From: Amycolatopsis jejuensis
GTDB lineage: Bacteria; Actinomycetota; Actinomycetes; Mycobacteriales; Pseudonocardiaceae
DNA: 64,000 nt
Reading direction: 5' to 3'
Assembly (NCBI RefSeq): GCF_000717335.1
Contig: NZ_JNYZ01000012.1
Coordinates: 372,001-436,000, forward strand
The notes beneath the pieces are model-generated. The model was not told the DNA's origin. It made no database searches and saw only the letters and a list, made by a program, of their open reading frames with translations. Each line of letters starts with the position of its first letter. The stretch's first letter is position 1. Positions 1 through 7,709 of the stretch are shown here, in pieces. The translations under genes and the position numbers were made by a program.

Positions 1-864
1 GGGGAGGAAGTACGCGGCTACGTGCCGAGCATGGGACAGATCTTCCTGCGCCGTTTCCAGATGGTGACGCAGTTCCGGCAGTCGCTCGAGGACGGCCACG
101 TCTCCGTGCACTACCAGCCGAAGGTCACCCTGCCGAACCGGCAGGTGCAGGGCGTCGAGGCGCTCGTGCGCTGGGTGCACCCGGAGTTCGGCAGGCTGGG
201 TCCGGACGAGTTCGTCCCTGCGATCGAAGCGGCCGGCCTGATCGGCGTGCTGACGTCGTTCGTGCTGGAGGAGTCGCTCAAGCGGGTGCGCAAGTGGCTC
301 GACGAGGGCCTGCGGATCTCGGCGGCGGTGAACCTGTCGGTCCGCAACCTCGCCGACGACGACTTCCCGGCGAAGGTGCAGCGCGAGCTCGAGCGCTTCG
401 ACGTCCCGGCCGAGCTGCTCACCTTCGAACTCACCGAATCCGGTGTGATGTCCGACCCGCAGAAGGCATTGCCGATCCTGCGCGAGCTGCATTCGCTGGG
501 CATCGTGCTGGCGGTGGACGACTTCGGCACCGGGTACTCGTCGCTGGCGTACCTGCGGCAGCTGCCGGTGGACCAGGTCAAGATCGACAAGAGCTTCGTG
601 CTGGGCATGGGAACCGACCTCGGCGACCTCGCGGTGGTGCGGTCGATCGTGGAGCTGGGCCACTCGCTGGGGCTGACGGTGGTCGCAGAGGGCGTCGAGG
701 AGGACGTGGCCCGCGACCAGCTCGAGGCGATGGGCTGTGACGTGGCACAGGGGTATCTCATCTCGCGGCCACTGCCGGAGGACCGCCTGGAGGCCTGGCT
801 GCAGGCCCGCACGGCGCGGTCTCCCGGGCGGTATTCGGAGACCGTGCTGACCTTGCTGACCTGA
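1..864 (+). CDS. EAL-domain cyclic-di-GMP phosphodiesterase, C-terminal part (5' end outside window)
   Basis: The frame is open from the first base, so the gene begins upstream of the window. The visible 287 codons are an EAL domain, which hydrolyses the second messenger c-di-GMP to pGpG. The signature Glu-Ala-Leu starts at visible residue 53, the paired aspartates of the DDFGTGYSSL motif are at 173-174, and KIDKSF and VVAEGVE motifs follow, so the usual metal and catalytic residues look present. The stretch before the EAL domain resembles the linker seen after GGDEF domains, so the full protein may be GGDEF-EAL; that part cannot be seen. A GTG at 22 is an internal codon rather than a likely start. 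The fold is certain; the activity is inferred. Confidence 0.9.
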   Translation, partial: GEEVRGYVPSMGQIFLRRFQMVTQFRQSLEDGHVSVHYQPKVTLPNRQVQGVEALVRWVHPEFGRLGPDEFVPAIEAAGLIGVLTSFVLEESLKRVRKWLDEGLRISAAVNLSVRNLADDDFPAKVQRELERFDVPAELLTFELTESGVMSDPQKALPILRELHSLGIVLAVDDFGTGYSSLAYLRQLPVDQVKIDKSFVLGMGTDLGDLAVVRSIVELGHSLGLTVVAEGVEEDVARDQLEAMGCDVAQGYLISRPLPEDRLEAWLQARTARSPGRYSETVLTLLT

Positions 865-888
865 GGTTTTGCGGTAACCCGACCCCGG

Positions 889-920
889 TTGCACTCTTGG
901 GTGACCCGCCTTGCTAACCT
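889..920 (+). promoter_or_regulatory. possible promoter for tRNA-Thr
   Basis: TTGCAC at 889-894 resembles a -35 box. TGCTAA (912-917, spacer 17) or TAACCT (915-920, spacer 20) could serve as the -10. The site lies just upstream of the tRNA and downstream of the EAL gene stop. Both boxes are imperfect. Confidence 0.3.
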
Positions 921-943
921 TTTCAAGTCCTCGCGAGAGGCAG

Positions 944-1016
944 GCCCCTTTAGCTCAGTCGGCAGAGCGTCTCCATGGTAAGGAGAAGGTCTACGGTTCG
1001 ATTCCGTAAAGGGGCT
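944..1016 (+). tRNA. tRNA-Thr (anticodon GGT)
   Basis: A full cloverleaf folds: acceptor GCCCCTT pairs with AAGGGGC, the D stem is GCTC/GAGC, the anticodon stem TCTCC/GGAGA encloses loop ATGGTAA, and the T arm is TACGG-TTCGATT-CCGTA. The anticodon GGT reads ACC/ACU threonine codons. The discriminator is T and no CCA is encoded. Length 73. Confidence 0.96.
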
Positions 1017-1076
1017 CGCGAGTGGGCGAGCCTTGTCTGCGAAAAGCGCAGACCGGGCTCGCTTCGCGGCGTCCAT

Positions 1077-1122
1077 CTGGGGGTCGGACCCCCAGACCCC
1101 CGCCAGGGGGCGAGCCCCCTGG
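1077..1122. repeat. two adjacent perfect palindromes between tRNA genes
   Basis: CTGGGGGTC (1077-1085) pairs perfectly with 1087-1095 across one base, and CCAGGGGGC (1103-1111) pairs with 1114-1122 across two bases. They fill the spacer between tRNA-Thr and tRNA-Met. They may be REP-like elements or RNA-processing/termination structures. Confidence 0.6.
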
Positions 1123-1147
1123 ACCCCGGTCGGGTGGGCGTGTGTGG

Positions 1148-1220
1148 GGCGGTGTAGCTCAGTTGGCAGAGCAAGCGGCTCATAATCGCTGTGTCGCCGG
1201 TTCAAGTCCGGCCACCGCTA
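1148..1220 (+). tRNA. tRNA-Met (anticodon CAT, elongator type)
   Basis: Acceptor GGCGGTG pairs with CACCGCT (one G-T pair at position 1:72), the anticodon stem AGCGG/TCGCT encloses CTCATAA, and the T arm is GCCGG-TTCAAGT-CCGGC with discriminator A. The anticodon stem lacks the three consecutive G-C pairs of initiator tRNA, so this is the elongator. tRNA-Thr-tRNA-Met-rpmG is a common actinobacterial order. Confidence 0.95.
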
Positions 1221-1269
1221 CGCGGTAACGACGGGGCTGGCCCCCGTACCTGAGAGAGAAGGAAACGCT

Positions 1270-1434
1270 GTGGCTGCCACCGACGTGCGACCCAAGATCA
1301 CGCTGGCGTGCGAGGAGTGCAAGCACCGCAACTACATCACCAAGAAGAACCGGCGCAACAACCCGGATCGCCTTGAGATGAAGAAGTTCTGCCCGAACTG
1401 CGGTACGCACCGGACTCACAAAGAGACCCGCTGA
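1270..1434 (+). CDS. rpmG: 50S ribosomal protein L33
   Basis: The product is a 54-residue L33 of the large subunit, near the exit-tRNA region. It has two cysteine pairs, C14-x2-C17 and C41-x2-C44, so it is the zinc-binding C+ form. Actinobacteria often carry an additional cysteine-free copy elsewhere. The start is GTG at 1270 with a purine-rich GAGAGAGAAGGAA upstream. The gene lies directly after two tRNAs and before hadA, as in mycobacteria. It is too short for many ORF finders but unmistakable in sequence. Confidence 0.96.
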   Translation: MAATDVRPKITLACEECKHRNYITKKNRRNNPDRLEMKKFCPNCGTHRTHKETR

Positions 1435-1458
1435 CACCGGCGGTTCTTTTCCAGCTTC

Positions 1459-1494
1459 GAGAAGCCGTCCCGGCACCTGCCGGGGCGGCTTCTC
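1459..1494 (+). terminator. strong hairpin after rpmG
   Basis: A 17-bp stem with a two-base loop (arms 1459-1475 and 1478-1494; one G-T pair) lies 24 nt after the rpmG stop. It has no T tract, as is usual for actinobacterial terminators. Confidence 0.7.
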
Positions 1495-1547
1495 GCCGTC
1501 CCGGGCACCCGCGCGGGGGCGCGCCGGGGTTCGGTTAACCTCTTCGG

Positions 1548-1997
1548 GTGCCTTTGGACCAGTCGTTCGCCGGACGGGAGTACCCGCCTGCCGGGACGTA
1601 CTCCGTGAGCCGGGAGAAGATCCGCGAGTTCGCCGATGCCATCGGTGACCCCAACCCGGTCTACCGCGACCCGGCGGCGGCCCGCGCGGCCGGCCACCCG
1701 GACGTGATCGCGCCGCCGACGTTCCTCACGATCGTCAACCTGCCGAAGATCAACGGCATCGTCGAGGACCCGGCGCTCGGGCTCGACTACTCGCGGATGG
1801 TCCACGGCGACCAGGGCTTCCGCTACGAACGCCCGGTACATGCCGGTGACGAGCTGGAGATCGCGGCGCGGATCGACTCGGTGATGTCCCGCGCGGGCAA
1901 CGACTTCATCAACCTCCGCGCGGAAATCACCGACGCGGACGGGAAACTCGTGTGCACCACGCGCGCCCAGCTCGTGGTCCGAGGGGAGGACGCGTGA
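1548..1997 (+). CDS. hadA: (3R)-hydroxyacyl-ACP dehydratase subunit HadA-like (MaoC-like N domain)
   Basis: This 149-residue hot-dog-fold protein belongs to the MaoC-like dehydratase family. In mycobacteria HadA is the non-catalytic, substrate-binding half of the FAS-II dehydratase HadAB. The SREKIREFADAIGDPNPVYRD segment near residue 22 and the APPTFLTI segment near residue 60 match the family. The start is GTG at 1548; no closer start fits the N-terminal pattern. It is coupled to hadB by a 4-nt GTGA overlap, and it follows rpmG exactly as in mycobacteria. There is no hadC after it. If the host makes no mycolic acids, the substrate must be another acyl chain; that is inference. Confidence 0.85.
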   Translation: MPLDQSFAGREYPPAGTYSVSREKIREFADAIGDPNPVYRDPAAARAAGHPDVIAPPTFLTIVNLPKINGIVEDPALGLDYSRMVHGDQGFRYERPVHAGDELEIAARIDSVMSRAGNDFINLRAEITDADGKLVCTTRAQLVVRGEDA

Positions 1998-2392
1998 ACC
2001 CCGGCGACGAACTGCCTCCGCTGGAGGTCCGCGTCACGCGGGAGCAGCTGGTCCGCTACGCCGGTGCCTCACTCGACTTCAACCCGATCCACTGGAACGA
2101 GCGCTTCGCCACGCGCGTCGGCCTCCCGGACGTGATCGCGCACGGCATGCTCACGATGGCGCTGGCCGGTCGCATCGTCACCGACTGGCTCGGCGACCCG
2201 TCCCGTCTCGTCGACTTCAGCACCCGCTTCACGCGCCCGGTCGTCGTCCCGGACTCCACCGAAGGTGCCCTGATCGAGGTCACCGGCAAGGTCGGCCCGC
2301 CCACCGACGACGGCCTGACCCGCATCGACCTCACGGTGAAGTTCGAAGGCAAGACCGTGCTGGGGAAGCCACAGGCCCTGGTCCGCCCCTGA
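1994..2392 (+). CDS. hadB: (3R)-hydroxyacyl-ACP dehydratase subunit HadB-like (catalytic MaoC hydratase)
   Basis: The 132-residue product is a single hot-dog MaoC domain. The hydratase motif with catalytic Asp and His is present as LDFNPIHWN (around residues 28-36), followed by the GLPDVIAHGMLTMAL segment. It should pair with HadA to dehydrate 3-hydroxyacyl thioesters. GTG at 1994 is chosen because it overlaps the hadA stop (GTGA) and the protein then starts at the usual place; a start further upstream would run inside hadA. Transcription probably ends in the repeat region that follows. Confidence 0.87.
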   Translation: MNPGDELPPLEVRVTREQLVRYAGASLDFNPIHWNERFATRVGLPDVIAHGMLTMALAGRIVTDWLGDPSRLVDFSTRFTRPVVVPDSTEGALIEVTGKVGPPTDDGLTRIDLTVKFEGKTVLGKPQALVRP

Positions 2393-2407
2393 CCCGCTGA
2401 AGATCGC

Positions 2408-2485
2408 CCCAATGTGGCATTGGGTGCATCTGACGCACCCAATGCCACATTGGGTGCGTCAGATGCAGCGAATGTGGCATTGGGG
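2408..2485. repeat. intergenic inverted-repeat cluster between convergent genes
   Basis: CCCAATGTGGCATTGGG occurs at 2408-2424, as its exact reverse complement at 2438-2454, and with its first bases changed at 2469-2485. GCATCTGACGC (2426-2436) is exactly inverted at 2456-2466. The array sits between the convergent hadB and lipase genes, where it could terminate both. It resembles dispersed repeats I recall from Amycolatopsis. Confidence 0.8.
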
Positions 2486-2503
2486 TGCGGTTCCGCGGGA
2501 CGG

Positions 2504-3409
2504 TCAGCGTTTCCCGAGGAGGGACTCCACGACCTCCGCCATCCCGGCTTCGCCGCGCGCGTTCGGATGCAGGGCCGCGGCCGACGACGTCGGGACCAAA
2601 CCCTCTACCCAGCGGGTGTCCGACCCGGTGCAGACGTCGTGGCCCTTGCCGGCCGCGGCCGTGTCCGCGAAGCCCGCGGAGTGGGATTTTGCCTGGTCGG
2701 ACAGGGCGTCGTTGAGTTTGCCGAGCGCGTCTCGCAGGTACGCGACGTCGCCGGTACCCAGCGGGAGCACCGGCCAGCAGCCGTCGCCGTCCGGGAGCAC
2801 CGCCGGGTAGCCGACCACGATCACGCGCGCCTTCGGGGCCTTCTCGTGTATCCGGTCGAGTACCTCGCCGACGCTGGTCGCCGTGGTCGCGATCCGGTCG
2901 GCGAGCTCGTCGTGGCCGCCTGCGGTGAGCCGGTCGCGGCACGGCGAACTGTCGCGGTGTGACGTCGCGCAGTCCGGGGCCAGCCCGATGAAGCCGACGT
3001 CGTTGCCGCCGATTCCCAGGGTGACCAGCGTGGTGTCCGAGGTCACCGCGTCGAGCTGCGGCGGGTTCGAGCCGTTGCGCGTGGACTGGGTGCTCGTCAT
3101 GTTCGCCGTGGTCGCGCCGCTGCAGCTGACGTCCACGAACTTCGCCGGTTTCAGCTTCGCCGCGACCACGTGCGGGTAGTTGTTGTCCGAGCGCGCGCAT
3201 CCGGCCGGGGTGCCTGCCTGCTTGCCGGTGCGGGGCGCTGACGTGTACGAATCCCCGAGCGCGACGTACCGCCCGGTGCCGCCGCCGGTGTCCGCGCCCG
3301 CCGGCGGCGCGGCCGACGAATTGTGCTTCGCCTGGTAATAGCCGACCGCGAGCAACGCTCCGGCGACCACCAGCACCAGCAATCCACATCCGCCTTTTTT
3401 GGCCGCCAC
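2504..3409 (-). CDS. secreted or membrane-anchored SGNH-family lipase/esterase
   Basis: The 301-residue protein starts with a basic stretch and one hydrophobic helix (about residues 8-24), followed by a Pro/Ala/Gly linker, so the catalytic part is outside the membrane. SGNH blocks are visible: GDSYTS with the nucleophilic serine near residue 54, the GGND block (LGIGGNDVGF), and a C-terminal histidine in ALHPNARGE. Cysteines in the mature part suggest disulfides, as in Streptomyces SGNH lipases. The substrate is unknown but probably a lipid or ester. The gene lies 51 nt after the upstream monooxygenase gene on the same strand, so the two may be co-transcribed. Confidence 0.85.
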   Translation of the reverse strand: MAAKKGGCGLLVLVVAGALLAVGYYQAKHNSSAAPPAGADTGGGTGRYVALGDSYTSAPRTGKQAGTPAGCARSDNNYPHVVAAKLKPAKFVDVSCSGATTANMTSTQSTRNGSNPPQLDAVTSDTTLVTLGIGGNDVGFIGLAPDCATSHRDSSPCRDRLTAGGHDELADRIATTATSVGEVLDRIHEKAPKARVIVVGYPAVLPDGDGCWPVLPLGTGDVAYLRDALGKLNDALSDQAKSHSAGFADTAAAGKGHDVCTGSDTRWVEGLVPTSSAAALHPNARGEAGMAEVVESLLGKR

Positions 3410-3460
3410 CGGACCGTTTCTACCGGCCCGGCGCGCCGCAGACGACCGGCTTCCGGGTGA

Positions 3461-4366
3461 TCACCGGTGCACGGCAGCGTGCAGTTCGCCCGCCAGCTCC
3501 AGCGCGTGCGGCCCGGTTTCGGCCAGGTAATGCAGGTCGACCAGCGCTTCGGTGAACCCTTCGGCCTCGGCCGCCTTGAGCTGGGTCGCGACGTCCTCGA
3601 TCGTGGCGGCCGCCGAACCCGGCGCCGGGTTGATCCGCAGGACCCGCCGCAGCGCCCCCGGGTCCCGGCCCGCCTGCTCGGCCGCCTCGGTGACCACCGT
3701 CCACAACCGGCGCAGCACCGGCACCGGCAGCCCGCCGGGCAGCCAGCCGTCGGCGATCCGGCCGATCCGCCGCAGCGCCGGTTCCGACATCCCGCCCAGC
3801 AGCACCGGCGGTCCGGGCTGCTGCACCGGACGCAGCCCGACCAGCGAGTCCGGGACCTCCCAGCGGTCGCTGCGGTGGCCGACCGGATCGGCCGTCCAGA
3901 ACTTCCGCAGTACCCCGATCAGCTCGGTCAGCTGCGCCCCGCGGGACTCCCAAGGCACGCCGGTCGCGGTGTACTCGTCACGCAGCCAGCCCAGGCCGAG
4001 CCCGACGTCGAGGCGGCCGCCGGACAGCACGTCCAGCGAGGTCAGAGACCTGGCCAGCAGCACCGGGGAGTAGAGCGGGCCGTTGAGCGTGCTCGACCCG
4101 AGCCGCGCGGTTTTCGTCGCACCGGCGGCCGCGGTGAGGGCCACGAACGGGTCGACGAAGTGGACGAAGTCCGGCGGGTACGGCCGCTCGGGTGTCCCAC
4201 CACCCGGGTAGTAGGTCTGCGGCGCGATCGGGGTGAGCACGCGGTCGCCGACCCACAGCGACGCGAAACCCAGGTCCTCCGCCGCGGCGGCGAATCCGGC
4301 GACGGCGGAGGGGTCGGCGAGCTTGCCGTACTGCGGCAGGGCGAGTCCGAGTCGTAACGCGGTCAC
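3461..4366 (-). CDS. LLM-class (luciferase-like, probably F420-dependent) oxidoreductase
   Basis: The 301-residue TIM-barrel protein has the family features: an N-terminal LGLALPQYG strand, a SLWVGDRVL segment, and the C-terminal half with [15 protein letters not shown] and [23 protein letters not shown]. These are typical of F420-dependent LLM enzymes in actinobacteria. The GTG at 4366 is chosen over a longer ORF because a GAGGAG ribosome-binding site lies just ahead of it. The substrate cannot be predicted. It is followed by the lipase gene on the same strand. Confidence 0.85.
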   Translation of the reverse strand: MTALRLGLALPQYGKLADPSAVAGFAAAAEDLGFASLWVGDRVLTPIAPQTYYPGGGTPERPYPPDFVHFVDPFVALTAAAGATKTARLGSSTLNGPLYSPVLLARSLTSLDVLSGGRLDVGLGLGWLRDEYTATGVPWESRGAQLTELIGVLRKFWTADPVGHRSDRWEVPDSLVGLRPVQQPGPPVLLGGMSEPALRRIGRIADGWLPGGLPVPVLRRLWTVVTEAAEQAGRDPGALRRVLRINPAPGSAAATIEDVATQLKAAEAEGFTEALVDLHYLAETGPHALELAGELHAAVHR

Positions 4367-4776
4367 CAGGTCTCCTCGATCAATTCGCTTGCCGGGCAAG
4401 GGGGGACCACCGGCCGGGGAGACCGTCTCGCTGCACCCATGGGGAAATCCGGGGCGGCGGAGACGGTTTCGCTTGCCGGGTAACGCATCCTGCGGGGTGG
4501 GTACGGCACCGGTCCGGCGGCCCTGGCCAGGCGGCCGACGGTTTCGCGATTAATCGGGAACCGGTGCATGCGCTCATAGTGGCACGATCGGGTGACAGTT
4601 GCCGCTCGATTGCCCGGCTGCCCGAAGCGGCCCGGCCCGGCGGTCGAGGGGGCGCGGTTGCGGGCGGCCATCCGGCTTGCCGTAGACTTCGGATCTCGGA
4701 ACGCACTACGGTCATCCCCGCCGGATGGTGGGGACGATGGAATGCGTCCGCGGGAGCCCGGGAGACCGGGCTCCAC
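4367..4776. other. divergent intergenic region upstream of tRNA-Trp
   Basis: About 400 nt without a supported gene, between the reverse-strand LLM gene and tRNA-Trp. CGCTTGCCGGG occurs twice (near 4386 and 4471) and ACGGTTTCGC twice (near 4463 and 4539), so there is some short-range duplication. ORFs in the region lack family support. The right end should hold the tRNA-Trp/secE promoter. Confidence 0.5.
4658..4688 (+). promoter_or_regulatory. possible promoter for tRNA-Trp-secE-nusG
   Basis: TAGACT at 4683-4688 is a strong actinobacterial -10 and is identical to the -10 assigned to rpoB. TTGCGG at 4658-4663 could be the -35, but the spacer of 19 is long. Confidence 0.4.
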
Positions 4777-4849
<73 letters not shown>

Positions 4850-4881
4850 CGTACGGGAACTGGTGGAGCGGAGGAGTGGTC

Positions 4882-5316
4882 GTGAGCGACAGCGACGCCA
4901 GCGGCGCGAACGAGCAGGACGAGTCGGGCAAGAAGCCCGGGGTCGAGTCCCGCCCGGTGTCCGCCGCGGCTCGGCGCGAACGCCGCGCTTCCGCTCGGCC
5001 GGCAGGCAAGTCCGAGGCACGACCGGGGTCCACCCGGCCGTCCGGCAAGGCGGGCGACAAGGTCGCGAAGCCCGCCGACACCAAGGGCACGCCCACCCCC
5101 AAACGGGACCGGAAGCCGAAGAAGGCCTCGGTGTTCGCCCGGCTCATGCGGTTCGTCCGCGAGGTCTGGGCGGAACTGCGCAAGGTCATCTGGCCGAACC
5201 GCAAGCAGATGGTCACCTACACCGCGGTCGTACTGGTGTTCGTGGTGTTCATGGTGGCCCTCGTGAGCGGCCTCGACTTCGGCTTCAAGGCGCTCGTCGG
5301 GCTGGTCTTCGGCTGA
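4882..5316 (+). CDS. secE: preprotein translocase subunit SecE
   Basis: SecE clamps SecY in the inner-membrane translocon. The 144-residue product has a long, charged, low-complexity N-terminus (about residues 1-85), then the conserved amphipathic segment [13 protein letters not shown] and one transmembrane helix near residues 112-132. The long N-terminus is normal for actinobacteria. GTG at 4882 is chosen because AGGAG lies five bases ahead; the longer open frame would run back through the tRNA gene. nusG follows after 55 nt. Confidence 0.95.
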   Translation: MSDSDASGANEQDESGKKPGVESRPVSAAARRERRASARPAGKSEARPGSTRPSGKAGDKVAKPADTKGTPTPKRDRKPKKASVFARLMRFVREVWAELRKVIWPNRKQMVTYTAVVLVFVVFMVALVSGLDFGFKALVGLVFG

Positions 5317-5371
5317 GCCCGCACGGGGCCCGCCACCCGGCCCGGCACGTGATCAACTGAGAGGACGGAAC

Positions 5372-6184
5372 GTGACCTCCGACAACGGCACAGGAGCCGG
5401 TCGCGACCTGACCGAGCTTTCCGACGAGCAGGTGCAGACGGCACTCGGCGACGAGGAGTCCGCTCACCTCGAGCCCGTCGACGTGCCCGCCGCCGCGGAC
5501 GAGGTCGACGAAGCCGCCACCGACTCCGCGGACGACGACGTCACCGAGCCCGAGGCCGAGGCGGACGACCCGGTCGCCGCGCTGCGGGCCGAACTGCAGG
5601 CCGCGCCGGGCGAGTGGTACGTGGTGCACTCCTACGCCGGGTACGAGAACAAGGTCAAGACCAACCTCGAGACCCGGACCACGACGCTGGACGTCGAGGA
5701 CTACATCTTCCAGATCGAGGTCCCGACCGAAGAGGTCACCGAGATCAAGAACGGCCAGCGCAAGCAGGTGCAGCGCAAGGTGCTGCCCGGCTACATCCTG
5801 GTCCGGATGGATCTCAACGACGCCTCGTGGAGCGCGGTGCGCAACACGCCGGGCGTCACCGGGTTCGTCGGTGCCACGTCGCGTCCGTCGCCGCTGACCG
5901 TGGACGAGGTGCTCAAGTTCCTCGCGCCGCAGGTCGAGAAGGAAGCCCCGGCCAAGACCGCGAAGGGCGGCGAGGCTGCCGCGTCGGGTTCTGCCGGTGG
6001 ACCCGCCGTCGAGGTCGACTTCGAGGTCGGCGAGTCGGTCACCGTCATGGACGGCCCGTTCGCCACGCTGCCCGCCACGATCTCCGAGGTCAACGTCGAC
6101 GGGCAGAAGCTGAAGGTCCTGGTGTCGATCTTCGGCCGGGAGACCCCGGTCGAGCTCTCGTTCAGCCAGGTCTCCAAGATCTGA
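5372..6184 (+). CDS. nusG: transcription termination/antitermination factor NusG
   Basis: NusG binds RNA polymerase and links it to Rho or to the ribosome. The 270-residue protein has an acidic N-terminal extension of about 80 residues, then the NGN domain from residue 81 ([16 protein letters not shown]) and a C-terminal KOW domain (about residues 217-270). A Gly/Ala-rich linker separates the two domains. The GTG start has GAGAGGACGGAAC ahead of it. Position between secE and rplK is conserved in bacteria. Confidence 0.97.
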   Translation: MTSDNGTGAGRDLTELSDEQVQTALGDEESAHLEPVDVPAAADEVDEAATDSADDDVTEPEAEADDPVAALRAELQAAPGEWYVVHSYAGYENKVKTNLETRTTTLDVEDYIFQIEVPTEEVTEIKNGQRKQVQRKVLPGYILVRMDLNDASWSAVRNTPGVTGFVGATSRPSPLTVDEVLKFLAPQVEKEAPAKTAKGGEAAASGSAGGPAVEVDFEVGESVTVMDGPFATLPATISEVNVDGQKLKVLVSIFGRETPVELSFSQVSKI

Positions 6185-6266
6185 CGGCCGGGCCATCCCG
6201 GTCGGCAGTCCCCGCGTACTGGCAGGTGTGCGGGGGACTCTCGTCAGTCAAGAAGGACACAAGGTA

Positions 6267-6701
6267 ATGCCACCCAAGAAGAAGAAGCTTGCGGCGATCA
6301 TCAAGCTGCAGATCAAGGCGGGTGCGGCCAACCCCGCGCCGCCGGTCGGCCCGGCGCTGGGTCAGCACGGCGTCAACATCATGGAGTTCTGCAAGGCCTA
6401 CAACGCCGCGACGGAGTCGCAGCGCGGGGACGTCGTCCCGGTCGAGATCTCCGTGTATGAGGACCGGTCGTTCGACTTCAAGCTGAAGACGCCGCCGGCC
6501 GCCAAGCTGCTGCTGAAGGCCGCAGGCGTGGAGAAGGGCTCCGGCGAGCCGCACAAGACCAAGGTCGCCAAGGTCACGTGGGACCAGGTCCGCGAGATCG
6601 CGAAGACCAAGGAAACCGACCTCAACGCCCACGACATCGACCAGGCCGCAAAAATCATCGCAGGCACCGCCCGCTCAATGGGCATCACGGTCGAGGGTTA
6701 A
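6267..6701 (+). CDS. rplK: 50S ribosomal protein L11
   Basis: L11 forms the GTPase-associated centre with 23S rRNA and is the target region of thiopeptides. The 144-residue protein shows the N-terminal proline-rich motif ([11 protein letters not shown], then [13 protein letters not shown]) and the C-terminal rRNA-binding domain. The ATG at 6267 follows AAGGACACAAGG; a longer open frame upstream is not used. L11 is normally followed closely by rplA, but here 219 nt intervene and carry an unusual inverted repeat. Confidence 0.97.
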
Positions 6702-6720
6702 ATCTCAACGTGCCCCGACC

Positions 6721-6813
6721 GAGAAATCGCCCCGGTTTCTGGACTGAGCGATTCGATCGGCCCCCAGGGCCGAGCGAATCGGGAGGGAAGAAACCGGATG
6801 AAGGCGATTTCTC
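6721..6813. repeat. 93-nt nested inverted repeat between rplK and rplA
   Basis: Three nested pairs of arms are visible: GAGAAATCGCC (6721-6731) with 6803-6813, CCGGTTTCT (6732-6740) with 6789-6797, and GATTCG-A-TCGGCC (6750-6762) with 6768-6780 (one A/G mismatch), closing on a five-base loop. The whole folds as one long hairpin with small internal loops. No ORF is evident in it. Confidence 0.8.
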
Positions 6814-6829
6814 CGCCGCCGACGAAGTC

Positions 6830-6861
6830 GCGGCAATCAAACACAGCGGCAATTAAACACA
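6830..6861. repeat. 16-nt tandem duplication upstream of rplA
   Basis: GCGGCAATCAAACACA (6830-6845) is followed directly by a copy differing at one base (6846-6861). It sits 60 nt before the rplA start and adjoins the nested inverted repeat. Confidence 0.75.
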
Positions 6862-6920
6862 GTGGGAGAGCCGGTGCTGGCTCGTCACCACACTGATCCA
6901 CCAGACCTAAGGACAGAAGC

Positions 6921-7640
6921 ATGACCAAGCACAGCAAGGCCTACCGCCAGGCCTCCGAGCTGATCGACAAGACGCGGCTGTACGCGCCGCTCGAGGCCGC
7001 GAAGCTCGCGAAGGAGACCTCGAAGACCAAGATGGACGCGACCGTCGAGGTGGCGATGCGTCTCGGGGTCGACCCGCGCAAGGCTGACCAGATGGTCCGC
7101 GGCACCGTGAACCTGCCGCACGGCACCGGTAAGACCGCCCGCGTCATCGTCTTCGCCGTCGGCGACAAGGCCGCCGAGGCCGAGGCCGCCGGCGCGGACG
7201 CGGTCGGCACCGACGAACTGATCGAGCGCATCCAGGGTGGCTGGCTCGACTTCGACGCCGCGATCGCGACGCCGGACCAGATGGCCAAGGTGGGCCGTAT
7301 CGCCCGCATCCTCGGCCCGCGCGGCCTCATGCCGAACCCGAAGACCGGCACGGTGACCCCCGCGGTCGAGAAGGCCGTGAAGGACATCAAGGGCGGCAAG
7401 ATCAACTTCCGTGTCGACAAGCAGGCCAACCTGCACCTGGTGATCGGCAAGGCGTCGTTCGACACCGAGAAGCTGGTGGAGAACTACGCGGCCGCGCTGG
7501 ACGAGATCCTGCGGGCGAAGCCGTCGTCGGCGAAGGGCCGCTACGTCAAGAAGATCACCTTCACCACGACGATGGGCCCGGGCATCCCGGTCGACCCGGC
7601 TCGTACCCGCAACCTCCTTGCCGAGGACGCGGCGGTCTGA
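6921..7640 (+). CDS. rplA: 50S ribosomal protein L1
   Basis: The 239-residue L1 forms the mobile L1 stalk of the large subunit, and in many bacteria represses its own operon by binding the rplK-rplA mRNA. The [22 protein letters not shown] signature is present around residues 132-153. ATG 6921 is preceded by a GGACAGAAGC purine stretch. A Rho-independent terminator follows at once. Confidence 0.97.
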   Translation: MTKHSKAYRQASELIDKTRLYAPLEAAKLAKETSKTKMDATVEVAMRLGVDPRKADQMVRGTVNLPHGTGKTARVIVFAVGDKAAEAEAAGADAVGTDELIERIQGGWLDFDAAIATPDQMAKVGRIARILGPRGLMPNPKTGTVTPAVEKAVKDIKGGKINFRVDKQANLHLVIGKASFDTEKLVENYAAALDEILRAKPSSAKGRYVKKITFTTTMGPGIPVDPARTRNLLAEDAAV

Positions 7641-7655
7641 GTCGCACATCACGCG

Positions 7656-7690
7656 AAAGGGTGGTCACGCTTTGTGCGTGACCACCCTTT
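7656..7690 (+). terminator. Rho-independent terminator after rplA
   Basis: AAGGGTGGTCACGC pairs with GCGTGACCACCCTT around a short loop, and a run of six T ends the structure. It lies 16 nt after the rplA stop and ends the secE-nusG-rplKA unit. Confidence 0.92.
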
Positions 7691-7709
7691 TTTCGTGTCT
7701 CATGGAAGC

